DNA of 43,500 nucleotides from Chromatiales bacterium. GTDB taxonomy: Bacteria > Pseudomonadota > Gammaproteobacteria > Chromatiales > Chromatiaceae. Both the position numbers and the translations under genes were made by a program. Positions 34,550-43,352 of the stretch are shown here, piece after piece. A model generated the notes under the pieces. That model did not search any database. It saw only the letters and a list, made by a program, of their open reading frames with translations, and was not told the DNA's origin. The stretch lies in NCBI GenBank assembly GCA_028284585.1, contig JANQRK010000115.1, positions 1 to 43,500 of the forward strand, written 5' to 3'. Position 1 is the stretch's first letter. Every line of letters begins with the position of its first letter.

Positions 34550-35422
34550 ATGACGACAGAGACTGCAACCGTTGATGTTGATGTCACCGTGCCGGATCCA
34601 CAGACTGCCAGCCATTCGAAAGAGCTCGATAGCAATTTTCAAACAGTGGGCGAAGTCCGGGTCGCGAATGCACGCATGACCTGCACCGATGTCAACGTCT
34701 ACTATGGTGACAAGCACGCGATCAAGCACTGCAACCTAGACATCGGCGAAAACCAGGTCATTGCTATGATCGGCCCCTCGGGCTGCGGCAAGTCGACCTT
34801 CTTGCGTTGCTTGAATCGCATGAACGACACAATTGATATATGCCGCGTGACCGGTGAGATAAAGCTCGATCAGCAAGACATCTACGACAAGCGACTCGAT
34901 GTCGTGCCATTACGCGCGCAAGTCGGTATGGTATTTCAGAAACCCAACCCGTTTCCGAAGTCGATCTACGACAACATCGCCTATGGTCCTCGCATCCATG
35001 GCCTGGCCTCGAGCCGGGCCGAGCTGGATGAGATCGTCGAGCGTAGCCTAAGCAAAGCGGGTCTGTGGAACGAGGTCAAGGATCGTTTGGATCAACCCGG
35101 TAACGGTTTATCCGGTGGTCAGCAGCAACGGCTCTGCATCGCCCGAACCATAGCGGTCGAGCCCGAAGTGATATTGATGGACGAGCCTTGTTCGGCGCTT
35201 GACCCGATTGCGACCGCAAAGGTCGAGGAGTTGATCGACGAGCTGCGCCAGAACTACACCATCGCGATTGTGACCCATTCGATGCAACAGGCAGCACGTG
35301 TGTCACAACGGACTGCCTATTTCCATCTCGGCAGCCTGGTCGAGGTGGGTGAGACCACGCAAGTATTCACCAATCCGCAGCATAAGCTGACCGAAGACTA
35401 CATCACGGGCCGCTTCGGATAA
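34550..35422 (+). CDS. pstB: Phosphate ABC transporter ATP-binding protein PstB
   Basis: This 290-residue ATPase powers the Pst importer. Visible motifs are Walker [10 protein letters not shown], the Q-loop region [16 protein letters not shown] typical of PstB, signature [14 protein letters not shown], Walker [14 protein letters not shown] and the switch histidine in IVTHSMQQA. About 40 acidic residues precede the ABC domain, longer than usual (E. coli PstB has 257). ATG 34550 is preceded by AGAGGA (34537-34542) at 7 bp; the frame extends further up to 34514 inside pstA without a ribosome site. Confidence 0.96.
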   Translation: MTTETATVDVDVTVPDPQTASHSKELDSNFQTVGEVRVANARMTCTDVNVYYGDKHAIKHCNLDIGENQVIAMIGPSGCGKSTFLRCLNRMNDTIDICRVTGEIKLDQQDIYDKRLDVVPLRAQVGMVFQKPNPFPKSIYDNIAYGPRIHGLASSRAELDEIVERSLSKAGLWNEVKDRLDQPGNGLSGGQQQRLCIARTIAVEPEVILMDEPCSALDPIATAKVEELIDELRQNYTIAIVTHSMQQAARVSQRTAYFHLGSLVEVGETTQVFTNPQHKLTEDYITGRFG

Positions 35423-35423
35423 G

Positions 35424-36164
35424 GTGGACAGCTTGGCGTTGGTTGAGGAAACGCAAGACAAGGCGGGTGATCGACACATTCTCTCGCGTTTCGACGGCGA
35501 TCTTGGTGGGTTTCATCGTATCGTGCTCGAGATGGGGAATCTGGTTCTGCAGCAGGTGGTGTCGGCTGGTGAGGCGCTGGCCGCCTGCGACGTTGCCAAG
35601 GCCCGCAATGTGATCCATGGTCACGGGCGGGTCCGCGATCTCGACATACAGGCCCTGGAAGCGAATGCCGGGCTGTATGCGATTCACCAGCCCGTGGCGC
35701 GTGATCTGCGCTTTGTCCTTACACTGTCACGCACGGTCTATGATCTGGAGCGCATAGGTGGCGAAGCGGTGCGTCTCGCCGACATCGCTGAACGTCTCTA
35801 CGAATACCAGCCCACCCAGCGTGATTGCATTATCTTCGAGGATGTACGACGCATGATGCACCCAGCGGTCGGGTTATTCGATCGCAGTATTCAGGCGGTC
35901 GCCGGGGAAGATGCGCGCCTGGCGGTCGAGGTTGCGCTCGAAGGCAAGGAACTCACTGAGCTGTTCGAGGGTGCTATCCGACGTTTGGCTACTTACCTGA
36001 TGGAGGACCCACGCAATATCCGCTGGGTGATCGAAGCCACACTGGGTATCAAAGCGATGGAGCGCGTCGGGGATCACGCTTGCAGCATTGCACGCAATGT
36101 CATTTATTCGGTGACCGGAAAGGATGTCCGGCATGTGAATGTTGCCAGTTTACCCATGGGTTGA
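35424..36164 (+). CDS. phoU: Phosphate signalling regulator PhoU
   Basis: This 246-residue helical protein has two three-helix PhoU repeats. Motifs include HILSRFDGDLGGFHRIVLEMGNLV, LEANAGLYAIHQPVARDLRFVL with the acidic metal-site region, DLERIGGEAVRLADI, and the second-repeat ERVGDHACSIARNVIY. PhoU links the Pst transporter to PhoR and represses the Pho regulon when phosphate is ample. It starts with GTG one base after the pstB stop, so it is coupled. The 3' end faces a small minus-strand gene 17 bp away. Confidence 0.95.
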   Translation: MDSLALVEETQDKAGDRHILSRFDGDLGGFHRIVLEMGNLVLQQVVSAGEALAACDVAKARNVIHGHGRVRDLDIQALEANAGLYAIHQPVARDLRFVLTLSRTVYDLERIGGEAVRLADIAERLYEYQPTQRDCIIFEDVRRMMHPAVGLFDRSIQAVAGEDARLAVEVALEGKELTELFEGAIRRLATYLMEDPRNIRWVIEATLGIKAMERVGDHACSIARNVIYSVTGKDVRHVNVASLPMG

Positions 36165-36181
36165 CGGCACACTGCGGTCGC

Positions 36182-36499
36182 TCAAGTGTCCAGTAGCACG
36201 CGGAAGTGCCAGCCCCATACCAATAGGATGCCGGTGCTGATGATTAGGTCCAGCCTCAGACATAGGCGTCGCAGCGCTTGATCTGCTGCGGGCTGCTCGA
36301 TCATAAAGACTCGGTTCATCAGCGCATCTAGCAGTAGGGCAAAGAGTAACAACACGGCCAGCGCCGGCAACACGTAGGCGGTTATGACCCCGATCCCCTG
36401 GGGTGGCATATCTGCGAATGCCACCAGGGGTAAGGTGCTGGCGCTAATTGCCAGCAGCGCCAAACGCAAACCACCGACCCGTTTGATGTCGAAGCTCAT
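36182..36499 (-). CDS. Small hypothetical membrane protein
   Basis: This 105-residue protein has three hydrophobic segments (about 10-28, 35-55 and 81-103). The first may be a signal-like helix, and a short basic cytoplasmic or periplasmic stretch with MIEQPAADQALRRLCLRLDL precedes the last. GGAG lies 6 bp before the ATG. No family is recognised. It is convergent with phoU and divergent from xthA; nothing in its context gives a function. Confidence 0.65.
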   Translation of the reverse strand: MSFDIKRVGGLRLALLAISASTLPLVAFADMPPQGIGVITAYVLPALAVLLLFALLLDALMNRVFMIEQPAADQALRRLCLRLDLIISTGILLVWGWHFRVLLDT

Positions 36500-36675
36500 C
36501 GTGACTCCAGAAGATTGCTCGAATGGCTCCTAAACGGCTGATAGCCTATTGCTCGATACCGGTCTACTATGCCCCGGCCGCGACACAGTGACCTGACTCT
36601 CGGCAATCTGGGTGGCCGATTGGTCGCTTAGAAAATCGCTCTCAGTTGCCAATAAATGATAGGAATCCCACGAAC

Positions 36676-37488
36676 ATGATGCGCGTCGTCTCGTTCAACA
36701 TCAACGGGGTGCGGGCCCGCCCGCACCAGCTCCAAGCCCTCAAACAGCAGTACGATCCTGACATCATAGGCCTGCAGGAGACCAAGGTTCAGGATGCCGA
36801 CTTCCCGCACGCGCCGATCGAGGACCTGGGCTACCACGTGGCCTATTACGGGCAAAAGGGTCACTACGGCGTGGCACTCCTGTCCAAGAGCCGGCCTTTG
36901 TCGGTTGACTATGGATTTCCCGGCGAGGGGGCTGATGCGCAGCGGCGTTTGATCACTGCGACTTTTCAGGCGGGTGATCGCCAGCTGACGGTAGTCAACG
37001 GCTATTTCCCGCAGGGCGAGAGCCGCGAGCATCCACTCAAGTTCCCACATAAGCAGCGCTTCTATGCAGAATTGCATGACCTCTTGAATGCGCGTTACTC
37101 GCCTCAGCAGGACTTACTCGTGATCGGCGACATGAACGTAGCGCCAACTGACCAGGACGTCGGGATCGGGGCAGACAATGCAAGGCGTTGGTTGCGCACC
37201 GGTAAGTGCTGCTTCTTACCCGAGGAGCGCGAGTGGTTGAGTCGCCTGACCGATTGGGGCCTGCACGACTCGTATCGTGTCCGTTATCCGCAGATCGATG
37301 ATCGCTTTAGCTGGTTCGACTATCGCAGTCGCGGTTTTGAGCGTGAGCCGAAACGTGGGCTGCGCATCGACCTGGCATTGGTTACTGGCCAGCTGCAAGG
37401 CCGCGTGATCGATGCCGGTATCGCCTATGACATTCGCTCTATGGACAAGCCATCCGACCATTGTCCGATTTGGGTCGATTTCGATTGA
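36676..37488 (+). CDS. xthA: Exodeoxyribonuclease III / AP endonuclease
   Basis: This 270-residue member of the endonuclease/exonuclease/phosphatase family acts at abasic sites and on 3' ends during base excision repair. Visible motifs are VSFNINGVRARPHQL with the metal-site Asn, IIGLQETKV with the metal-binding Glu, GDMNVAPTDQDVG, and the terminal SDHCPIWVDFD with the catalytic Asp-His pair. ATG 36676 has AGGAAT 9 bp upstream; the frame extends 10 codons further to a TTG without a ribosome site. It is convergent with the DUF4124 gene 13 bp downstream. Confidence 0.95.
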   Translation: MMRVVSFNINGVRARPHQLQALKQQYDPDIIGLQETKVQDADFPHAPIEDLGYHVAYYGQKGHYGVALLSKSRPLSVDYGFPGEGADAQRRLITATFQAGDRQLTVVNGYFPQGESREHPLKFPHKQRFYAELHDLLNARYSPQQDLLVIGDMNVAPTDQDVGIGADNARRWLRTGKCCFLPEEREWLSRLTDWGLHDSYRVRYPQIDDRFSWFDYRSRGFEREPKRGLRIDLALVTGQLQGRVIDAGIAYDIRSMDKPSDHCPIWVDFD

Positions 37489-37501
37489 GCGTTCGCTGAC
37501 C

Positions 37502-38014
37502 TCAGCGACCGCGTGGTAGCAACTGCTGCGACACCTCGGGCAGCTCCGGCTGCGGTGCCGGCCGGCGCGGCCGGAAAACCGGGTGGTCGCCTCGGCCAGC
37601 GTGCTCTACCGGTAGATGGTCATGGGGCAAGGGGCGGAAGTGCGGTAGCCTGGGGCGCCATCGGTAGGTGGCCGTCCGGTCGCCCGACTCACTGGCTGTG
37701 GTGCGCCAGACCGGCGGCGCCGACTGTCGAGAAGACTCGCGCCTTGCCTGACGTTGCAACAGCCGCTCGCGGTGCAGCGCGTCGGCTCGTTTGACCACCG
37801 CCTCGACCTCGCGGTGGGCGCGCTCGATCTGATCGTCGCTGAGTCGTGGCGGCACAGGGATCGCCTCGCTGAGGACGGCATCGCCGGTCGGTTGGTCGGA
37901 GAAGGTCACATTGCCGCTCGCATCGATCGATCGGTAGACCGGTTGGGCCGTCGCAGCGGTGGTGATCAATAACGGCAACAGGCAGGAGATGCAAGACAGG
38001 ATCAATCGCTTCAT
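37502..38014 (-). CDS. DUF4124 domain protein, exported
   Basis: This 170-residue protein has a signal peptide (about 1-23, ending ATAQ) followed by a DUF4124 domain, VYRSIDASGNVTFSDQP, a short beta unit common in gammaproteobacterial envelope proteins. A charged helix (DDQIERAHREVEAVVKRADALHRER) comes next, then an Arg/Pro-rich low-complexity tail. The role of this family is unknown. It lies 43 bp downstream of the methylthiotransferase gene on the same strand. A second DUF4124 protein lies 3 kb away at 40988-41479. Confidence 0.8.
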   Translation of the reverse strand: MKRLILSCISCLLPLLITTAATAQPVYRSIDASGNVTFSDQPTGDAVLSEAIPVPPRLSDDQIERAHREVEAVVKRADALHRERLLQRQARRESSRQSAPPVWRTTASESGDRTATYRWRPRLPHFRPLPHDHLPVEHAGRGDHPVFRPRRPAPQPELPEVSQQLLPRGR

Positions 38015-38057
38015 GGGTGACGTCTCCTTCTATGACGGCGGGCTTGCCGTGGGTTGT

Positions 38058-39341
38058 TCAACATACCCGGGCAAGTAAGCCCTTAGCGTCGCCACTGACC
38101 TTGGTCGCTCGAACCCGGACGATGCGGTTTTCCAGCGCGCTTCCCGCTGTATTAGGCAAAGTAACGCGCAGATAGTTCGGCGTATAGCCGGACCAGGCGG
38201 GCGCAGCGCCGTCCTCAAGGGACTCGAACAGTACCTCATAGTCGCGACCAACCGCCTGCGCTAGGACACGTGATCGAGTGGCCTGCGCCAGGGTGTGCAA
38301 GGCCTGGCTGCGCGCCCTCTTGGTAGCACGAGATACCTGTCCCCGCATAGCGGCGGCCTTGGTCCCGGCGCGTGGCGAGTAGGCAAAGATATGGATGTGT
38401 GCGAACTCCATTTTTTCGGCAAAGGCCATCGTCTGCTCCCACTCGACCTCGTTCTCGCCGGGGAACCCGACGATGATGTCCGTCGTGATATTGATGTGTG
38501 GAACTTGCGCGCGGGCATCCGCAACCAGTGTGCGGAACTCGCTGGTCCGACAGCGTCGTGACATGCGGCGCAGCACGCTGTCGGCCCCACTCTGCAGCGG
38601 CAGGTGCAGGTGTGGCATCAGGCGTGGTGTATGAAACAGGCGCCAGAAATCGTCTGATAACTCCCAAGGCTCGAGCGAGCCGAGTCGGATGCGCGGAATC
38701 GGGCTGCCCTCGAGCACCGCCGCGATCAGGTCGGCCAAATTCCTACCGTCATCGGCGCAGTAGCCGCCGAGGTGGACCCCGGCTAGCACGACTTCCTGCA
38801 CACCGGTGGCGTGAATGCGATTGATCTCGGCCACGACGTCGGCCACCGGTCGACTGCGTTCGGCACCCCGCGCCTTGGTCACTATGCAGAAGCTGCATTG
38901 ATAACGGCAGCCATCTTGCACTTTGATAAAGGCGCGGTGGCGGCCACGTGCCAGCAGGGCATGTTCGCCTGGCTCGGCGGCGACCTCGGGCATGACCGGG
39001 AGCGCGAGCTGCTCGGCAACGATCTCGATCAGGTGTTCCTTGTCTGCGTTCGGCACTAGCAGGTCGATGCCTGACTCGGCCGCCGTCTGCTGCGGTTCGA
39101 GCGACGCGAGGCAACCACTGACCACGAGCTTTGCGTGTGGGTTGCTGCGTCGAGCACGGCGGATCAGCTGGCGTGACTTGCGTACCGACTCGCCGGTCAC
39201 TGCACAGGTGTTGATGATCACCAGGTCGGCCTGGTCCAGGTCGGCGGCCAAGCGTAGACCGCGCTTGTGACAGTCATGCGTCCACGCCTCGAGTTCGGCT
39301 TCGTTGAGGCGACAGCCCAGGGTTTGCAAGTAAACACGCAT
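38058..39341 (-). CDS. mtaB: MiaB/MtaB-family tRNA methylthiotransferase
   Basis: This 427-residue radical-SAM methylthiotransferase has an N-terminal UPF0004 domain with three cluster cysteines, Cys10 (QTLGCRLNEAE), Cys46 (NTCAVTG) and Cys77 (VSGCLAS). The radical SAM core has CRYQCSFC (Cys145, 149, 152). Later motifs are LHLPLQSGADSVLRRM and TTDIIVGFPGE, with a C-terminal TRAM-like domain. The TLGCRLNEAE start and overall length fit the MtaB subgroup, which adds methylthio to t6A37 of tRNA, better than MiaB or RimO. Substrate assignment is by resemblance only. It is divergent from rmuC. Confidence 0.87.
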   Translation of the reverse strand: MRVYLQTLGCRLNEAELEAWTHDCHKRGLRLAADLDQADLVIINTCAVTGESVRKSRQLIRRARRSNPHAKLVVSGCLASLEPQQTAAESGIDLLVPNADKEHLIEIVAEQLALPVMPEVAAEPGEHALLARGRHRAFIKVQDGCRYQCSFCIVTKARGAERSRPVADVVAEINRIHATGVQEVVLAGVHLGGYCADDGRNLADLIAAVLEGSPIPRIRLGSLEPWELSDDFWRLFHTPRLMPHLHLPLQSGADSVLRRMSRRCRTSEFRTLVADARAQVPHINITTDIIVGFPGENEVEWEQTMAFAEKMEFAHIHIFAYSPRAGTKAAAMRGQVSRATKRARSQALHTLAQATRSRVLAQAVGRDYEVLFESLEDGAAPAWSGYTPNYLRVTLPNTAGSALENRIVRVRATKVSGDAKGLLARVC

Positions 39342-39454
39342 CGCTATACTAGTTTGTTAAGAAACGGCTTTAGGTGGTGATTGGCATCAAGTGTAACTGC
39401 GCCGGACTCGGAGGACACCATGCCGAGCGCTGTTCGTAGGCTGGGGCGACTCGA

Positions 39455-40954
39455 ATGGACCGATTAGAGGGCTTGCTGGTTGCTTGGCATCCCTACCTGG
39501 AGCTGAGTGCACTCCTGGTCGGATTGCTCGGCCTGCTATTGGTAGTCTGGTTGCTGCTCGGTAGTCTGGGCCTGCGCCGTCGACTGCGTCGTGAACTCGG
39601 TGACCAGCGCGCGCTGTTGCGCGAGCTGCGTGAGGACATCGGCGATGAGATCGCGCTCAATCGCCAACAGCTCCAAGAGTCGCATAGCGCCGGCCTGATG
39701 CGACTGCAGGACTTGCTCGATCAGCGTCTGAATGCCCTGCAGCGCCAGTTGTTGGAGGACGCCGCGGCCCTGAAGACGGAACTCGCTGAGCGCTTAGAAC
39801 GGCAGCGTGTGGCCATTGCCGATAATCTGACCGAGGGGCGGCTTGCCCAACAACGTGAGGCGGCCCAGTCGCGGGAGGCCCTCGAAGCGGCCTTGCTGCG
39901 TCACCGCGAGGCCTCTGAAGACTATCAGCGCGCGGCCCTGGCGAGTCAGCAGCAGGCCCTGACCAGCGGCATGGCGGCGATGACGCGGCAGGTCAACGAG
40001 GCCTTTAGTGCCTCGTCCGACGAGCTCGGCAAACGCCTTGACGGGCTGGCTCGGACCACCGACGGGCGGCTACGGGAGATCAGCGGTCAGGTCGAACGCC
40101 GCCTGACCGAAGGATTCGAGAAGACTACCGAGACCTTCACCCGTGTCCTCGAGCACCTGACCCGGATCGACGAGGCACAGCGGCGTATTACTGAGCTATC
40201 GAGTAACGTCGTCAGCTTGCAAGAGGTACTCACGGATAAGCGCTCGCGTGGCGCTTTCGGTGAGGTCCAGCTGGCCGGCTTAGTCCAGAACCTGCTGCCC
40301 GAGGGTAGCTTCCGGATGCAACACACACTGAGCAATGGGACCCGGGTGGATTGCCTCCTGACCCTCCCTGAGCCCACTGGCAATGTCGCGATCGATGCCA
40401 AGTTCCCACTCGAGAGCTTCCGCAGTATGCTCGATCATACCCAGGCCGAGACCGATCGGCAGCGCGCCATGCGTGATTTTCGACGCGACATTCGTCGCCA
40501 TATTCAAGCCATCGCAGAAAAGTATCTGATCCCCGGTGAGACGGCCGAAGGTGCAGTGATGTTTCTGCCCGCCGAGGCAATCTTTGCCGAGATCCATGCG
40601 CGTCACCCAGAGCTAGTGGAGGAGGCGCAGCGGGCACGGGTCTGGTTGGTGTCGCCGACCACCTTGATGGCCGTGCTGACCACAGCACGCGCGGTACTCA
40701 AGGATGAGGCGACGCGTGGTCAGGTCCACATTATCCGTGACCACCTACGTAAGCTGTCCGAAGATTTCGGCCGTTTTCGGCAGCGCATGGACAGGTTGGC
40801 GCTACACATCCGTCAGGCGAATGAAGATGTCGGGCAGGTCAACACATCGGCACAGAAGATCAGCGCGCGCTTTCGAGACATCGATCAGGTACAACTGCCG
40901 GACAGCGACGAGGAAACCCGTGCAGCCGCGTTGCCGCGTGACTCGTCAGCCTAG
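39455..40954 (+). CDS. rmuC: DNA recombination protein RmuC
   Basis: This 499-residue protein has an N-terminal membrane helix (about 17-39), a long coiled coil at about 45-235 rich in Glu, Gln and Arg, and the RmuC domain at about 250-445. The domain has SRGAFGEVQLAGLVQNLLPEG, the nuclease-like VAIDAKFPLESF and AEGAVMFLPAEAIFAEIHARHP followed by LVSPTTLMAVL. RmuC limits inversions at short inverted repeats; its domain resembles restriction-endonuclease folds. The C-terminal helical part ends DEETRAAALPRDSS. It is divergent from mtaB, 113 bp apart. Confidence 0.93.
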   Translation: MDRLEGLLVAWHPYLELSALLVGLLGLLLVVWLLLGSLGLRRRLRRELGDQRALLRELREDIGDEIALNRQQLQESHSAGLMRLQDLLDQRLNALQRQLLEDAAALKTELAERLERQRVAIADNLTEGRLAQQREAAQSREALEAALLRHREASEDYQRAALASQQQALTSGMAAMTRQVNEAFSASSDELGKRLDGLARTTDGRLREISGQVERRLTEGFEKTTETFTRVLEHLTRIDEAQRRITELSSNVVSLQEVLTDKRSRGAFGEVQLAGLVQNLLPEGSFRMQHTLSNGTRVDCLLTLPEPTGNVAIDAKFPLESFRSMLDHTQAETDRQRAMRDFRRDIRRHIQAIAEKYLIPGETAEGAVMFLPAEAIFAEIHARHPELVEEAQRARVWLVSPTTLMAVLTTARAVLKDEATRGQVHIIRDHLRKLSEDFGRFRQRMDRLALHIRQANEDVGQVNTSAQKISARFRDIDQVQLPDSDEETRAAALPRDSSA

Positions 40955-40987
40955 TCGGTGCCCGGGGAGGGATATGGGTCGCGCCGC

Positions 40988-41479
40988 TCAGCCACAATCG
41001 GTGGCGATGATTTTTTCCATCTCCGCTCGTTTGTCTTGGCGCTGCTCTTCGTTCAGTCGACTGACCGTGCCGTCGCTGTTGCGGAACAGTCGCCGCGCCG
41101 GACCGTTCAGGAGTTCCAGCTGCTCCCGGGCAATGGCGCAGCGTTCGCGGGCCTGGTCGGCTTCCAGTTTGGCCTGGGTAGCCTTCTCATCGGCCAGCTC
41201 CTGGTCCTCGCGGTTGTCCTCGAAGCGCTGCAGCTGCTGGCGTAGTCGCTCTTGTGCGACCTCGGGCGATTCGGCTGGCGGGGGTGGCGGTTTTACGATT
41301 TCGCTCGGCTTGCTGCCTTGCGGAGCGAATTGAGAATAGACCGCGTTGCCGTCCTCGTCGTACCAGAGGTGAGCGCCTTTTTCGGCGTGGCTGGGCAGGG
41401 CGATTATCAGCCCGAGCAGCAGCCAAAAGCCGTGCTTGAGCAGGTGGGGGTAGAGCGCAGGTGATTCCAATATGCCCAC
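40988..41479 (-). CDS. Second DUF4124 domain protein, exported, with coiled coil
   Basis: This 163-residue protein has a signal peptide at about 14-32 (FWLLLGLIIALPSHA), followed by a DUF4124-like unit, HLWYDEDGNAVYSQFAPQG. A proline run (VKPPPPPAE) comes next, then a coiled-coil helix of about 60 residues rich in Glu, Gln and Arg, and a Cys near the C terminus (TDCG). Function is unknown. It is convergent with rmuC, 33 bp away, and divergent from ilvB. Confidence 0.82.
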   Translation of the reverse strand: MGILESPALYPHLLKHGFWLLLGLIIALPSHAEKGAHLWYDEDGNAVYSQFAPQGSKPSEIVKPPPPPAESPEVAQERLRQQLQRFEDNREDQELADEKATQAKLEADQARERCAIAREQLELLNGPARRLFRNSDGTVSRLNEEQRQDKRAEMEKIIATDCG

Positions 41480-41618
41480 TATTGACCTCTTGGAGCGATA
41501 TTAGTAGTTTGAACTGTTGCTAATTAAGCTTAGTACTCGTTCAAGTTTTCGCCTTGAAAGAGTTCATACTTTTGGTGATTTAGCCAAGAGGGTATGCCAG
41601 GTTGCGGAGGTCATCAAG
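41480..41618 (+). promoter_or_regulatory. AT-rich leader and promoter region of ilvB
   Basis: This 139-bp stretch is the AT-richest part of the right half of the window. A TTCAAG (41540-41545) and CTTGAA (41553-41558) pair can form a small hairpin. TTGAAA at 41554 with GATTTA 17 bp later is one possible promoter, and TTGAAC at 41509 another; both are weak. I see no leader peptide with runs of Ile, Leu or Val codons, so classical attenuation is not supported. The ribosome site GGAGG (41606-41610) ends the region. Confidence 0.4.
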
Positions 41619-43352
41619 GTGGAGCTGAGTGGTGCCGAGATTGTCGTTCGGGCACTGAAGGACGAGGGAGTTGAATACGTTTGGGGCTATCCGGGCGGCG
41701 CCGTGCTTCACATCTACGACGCGCTTTTCAGCCAGCCCGACGTACGGCACATCCTGGTGCGCCACGAGCAGGCGGCTACCCACGCCGCCGATGGCTATGC
41801 GCGGGCTACCGGCAAGGTGGGTGTCGTACTGGTAACCTCCGGGCCAGGCGCTACCAATGCGGTTACCGGGATCGCCACCGCTTACATGGACTCGATCCCC
41901 ATGGTCGTGCTGACTGGCCAAGTACCCACCCCAGTGATCGGGTCGGATGCCTTCCAAGAGGTCGATACCGTCGGTATTACCCGGCCCTGCGTGAAGCACA
42001 ATTTCTTGGTCAAGCGCGCGGAAGACATCGCCGATACCATCAAGAAGGCGTTCTTCATCGCCGCCTCGGGCCGCCCGGGGCCTGTGGTGGTCGACATCCC
42101 CAAGGATGTCACCGATCCCAGCGTCCGTATCCCTTATCAGTATCCCGGGACGGTCGAAATGCGCTCTTACAGCCCCGTAGAGAAGGGGCATTTGGGCCAG
42201 ATCCGCAAGGCCGTGGACATCATCCTCGAGGCCGAGCGGCCGGTGATTTACACCGGTGGTGGCGTGGTCCTCGGCGAGGCCTCCGGACAGCTGACCGAGC
42301 TGGTTAGAAGCACTGGGTTCCCAATCACTATCACTCTGATGGGACTGGGTTCGTTTCCAGCGAGTGATCCGCAGTTCATCGGCATGCTGGGGATGCACGG
42401 CACCTACGAAGCCAATATGGCGATGCACGAGACGGATGTCTTGATCGCCATCGGTGCGCGCTTCGACGATCGAGTGACCGGTAAGATCGCGCATTTTTGT
42501 CCCAATGCGCGGATCATCCACATCGATGTGGACCCGGCGTCGATCTCCAAGACCGTCCGTGTAGACGTGCCGATCGTCGGTCAGGTTGGCAGTGTGCTGA
42601 AGGACATGCTGCGAGTGCTCAAAGAGCACCCGCGCAAACCCGATGCAGGGAAGCTGAAGGCCTGGTGGGAGCGCATCGAGAGTTGGCGCAGGCTCGATTG
42701 TCTGAATTACCAGCAAGGCAGCGATGCGATCAAACCTCAGTATGCGGTCGAGGCGATGTATCAGGTCACCAAGGATAGCGACTTCTATTTGACCTCGGAC
42801 GTCGGTCAACACCAGATGTTCGCGGCGCAATTCTATCCGTTCGAAAAGCCACGGCGTTGGATCAATTCTGGTGGGCTGGGCACCATGGGCTTCGGTCTGC
42901 CGGCGGCGATGGGTGTCCAACAGGCGTTTCCGGATGCCACGGTCGCCTGTGTTACCGGCGAGGCGAGCATCCAGATGTGCATCCAGGAACTGGCGACCTG
43001 CCGCCAGTACGACCTGCCTCTCAAGATCGTCCTGCTCAACAATGGGTACATGGGTATGGTCCGCCAATGGCAGGAGTTCTTCTACGACGGTCGCTATTCG
43101 CACTCCTATGTGGACGCACTGCCGGATTTCAAGATGCTGGCCGAGAGCTTTGGCCACGTCGGGATGCGCATCGACAAGCCGGGGGACCTCGAGGGTGCCT
43201 ACCGAGAGGCCTTCGGCATGAAGGACCGCTTGGTGTTCATGGACATCATCGTCGACCCCTCCGAGAACGTTTACCCGATGATCGAGGCCGGCAAGGGCCA
43301 CCATGAGATGCACCTGTCTCCGCATCTGTCGTCGGATCGCGAGCTCGCGTAG
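41619..43352 (+). CDS. ilvB: Acetolactate synthase, large (catalytic) subunit
   Basis: This 577-residue ThDP enzyme makes acetolactate or acetohydroxybutyrate, the first common step of Val, Leu and Ile synthesis. It starts ELSGAEIVVRALKDEGVEYVWGYPGGAVLHIYD. The catalytic glutamate is in RHEQAATHAADGYARATGK, and the FAD region has IGARFDDRVTGKI. The ThDP-Mg motif reads TGEASIQM followed by LLNNGYMGMVRQWQ; Glu in place of the usual Asp is frequent in gammaproteobacterial enzymes. GTG 41619 follows GGAGG at 8 bp, which is why I prefer it to the in-frame start 34 codons upstream. The TAG stop directly abuts a MITE-like element. The regulatory subunit gene, usually next, is not within the window. 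Confidence 0.95.
   Translation: MELSGAEIVVRALKDEGVEYVWGYPGGAVLHIYDALFSQPDVRHILVRHEQAATHAADGYARATGKVGVVLVTSGPGATNAVTGIATAYMDSIPMVVLTGQVPTPVIGSDAFQEVDTVGITRPCVKHNFLVKRAEDIADTIKKAFFIAASGRPGPVVVDIPKDVTDPSVRIPYQYPGTVEMRSYSPVEKGHLGQIRKAVDIILEAERPVIYTGGGVVLGEASGQLTELVRSTGFPITITLMGLGSFPASDPQFIGMLGMHGTYEANMAMHETDVLIAIGARFDDRVTGKIAHFCPNARIIHIDVDPASISKTVRVDVPIVGQVGSVLKDMLRVLKEHPRKPDAGKLKAWWERIESWRRLDCLNYQQGSDAIKPQYAVEAMYQVTKDSDFYLTSDVGQHQMFAAQFYPFEKPRRWINSGGLGTMGFGLPAAMGVQQAFPDATVACVTGEASIQMCIQELATCRQYDLPLKIVLLNNGYMGMVRQWQEFFYDGRYSHSYVDALPDFKMLAESFGHVGMRIDKPGDLEGAYREAFGMKDRLVFMDIIVDPSENVYPMIEAGKGHHEMHLSPHLSSDRELA

Noticed and set aside
33513-34568. 351-codon minus-strand frame opposite pstA
   Set aside because: Antisense shadow of a clear permease gene; the product is Gln/His/Arg-rich without any fold-like pattern.
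41580-43325. 581-codon open frame on the minus strand opposite ilvB
   Set aside because: It mirrors a confidently identified gene, and its product is His/Asp/Gly-rich with no recognisable domain; long antisense frames are expected in GC-rich coding DNA.
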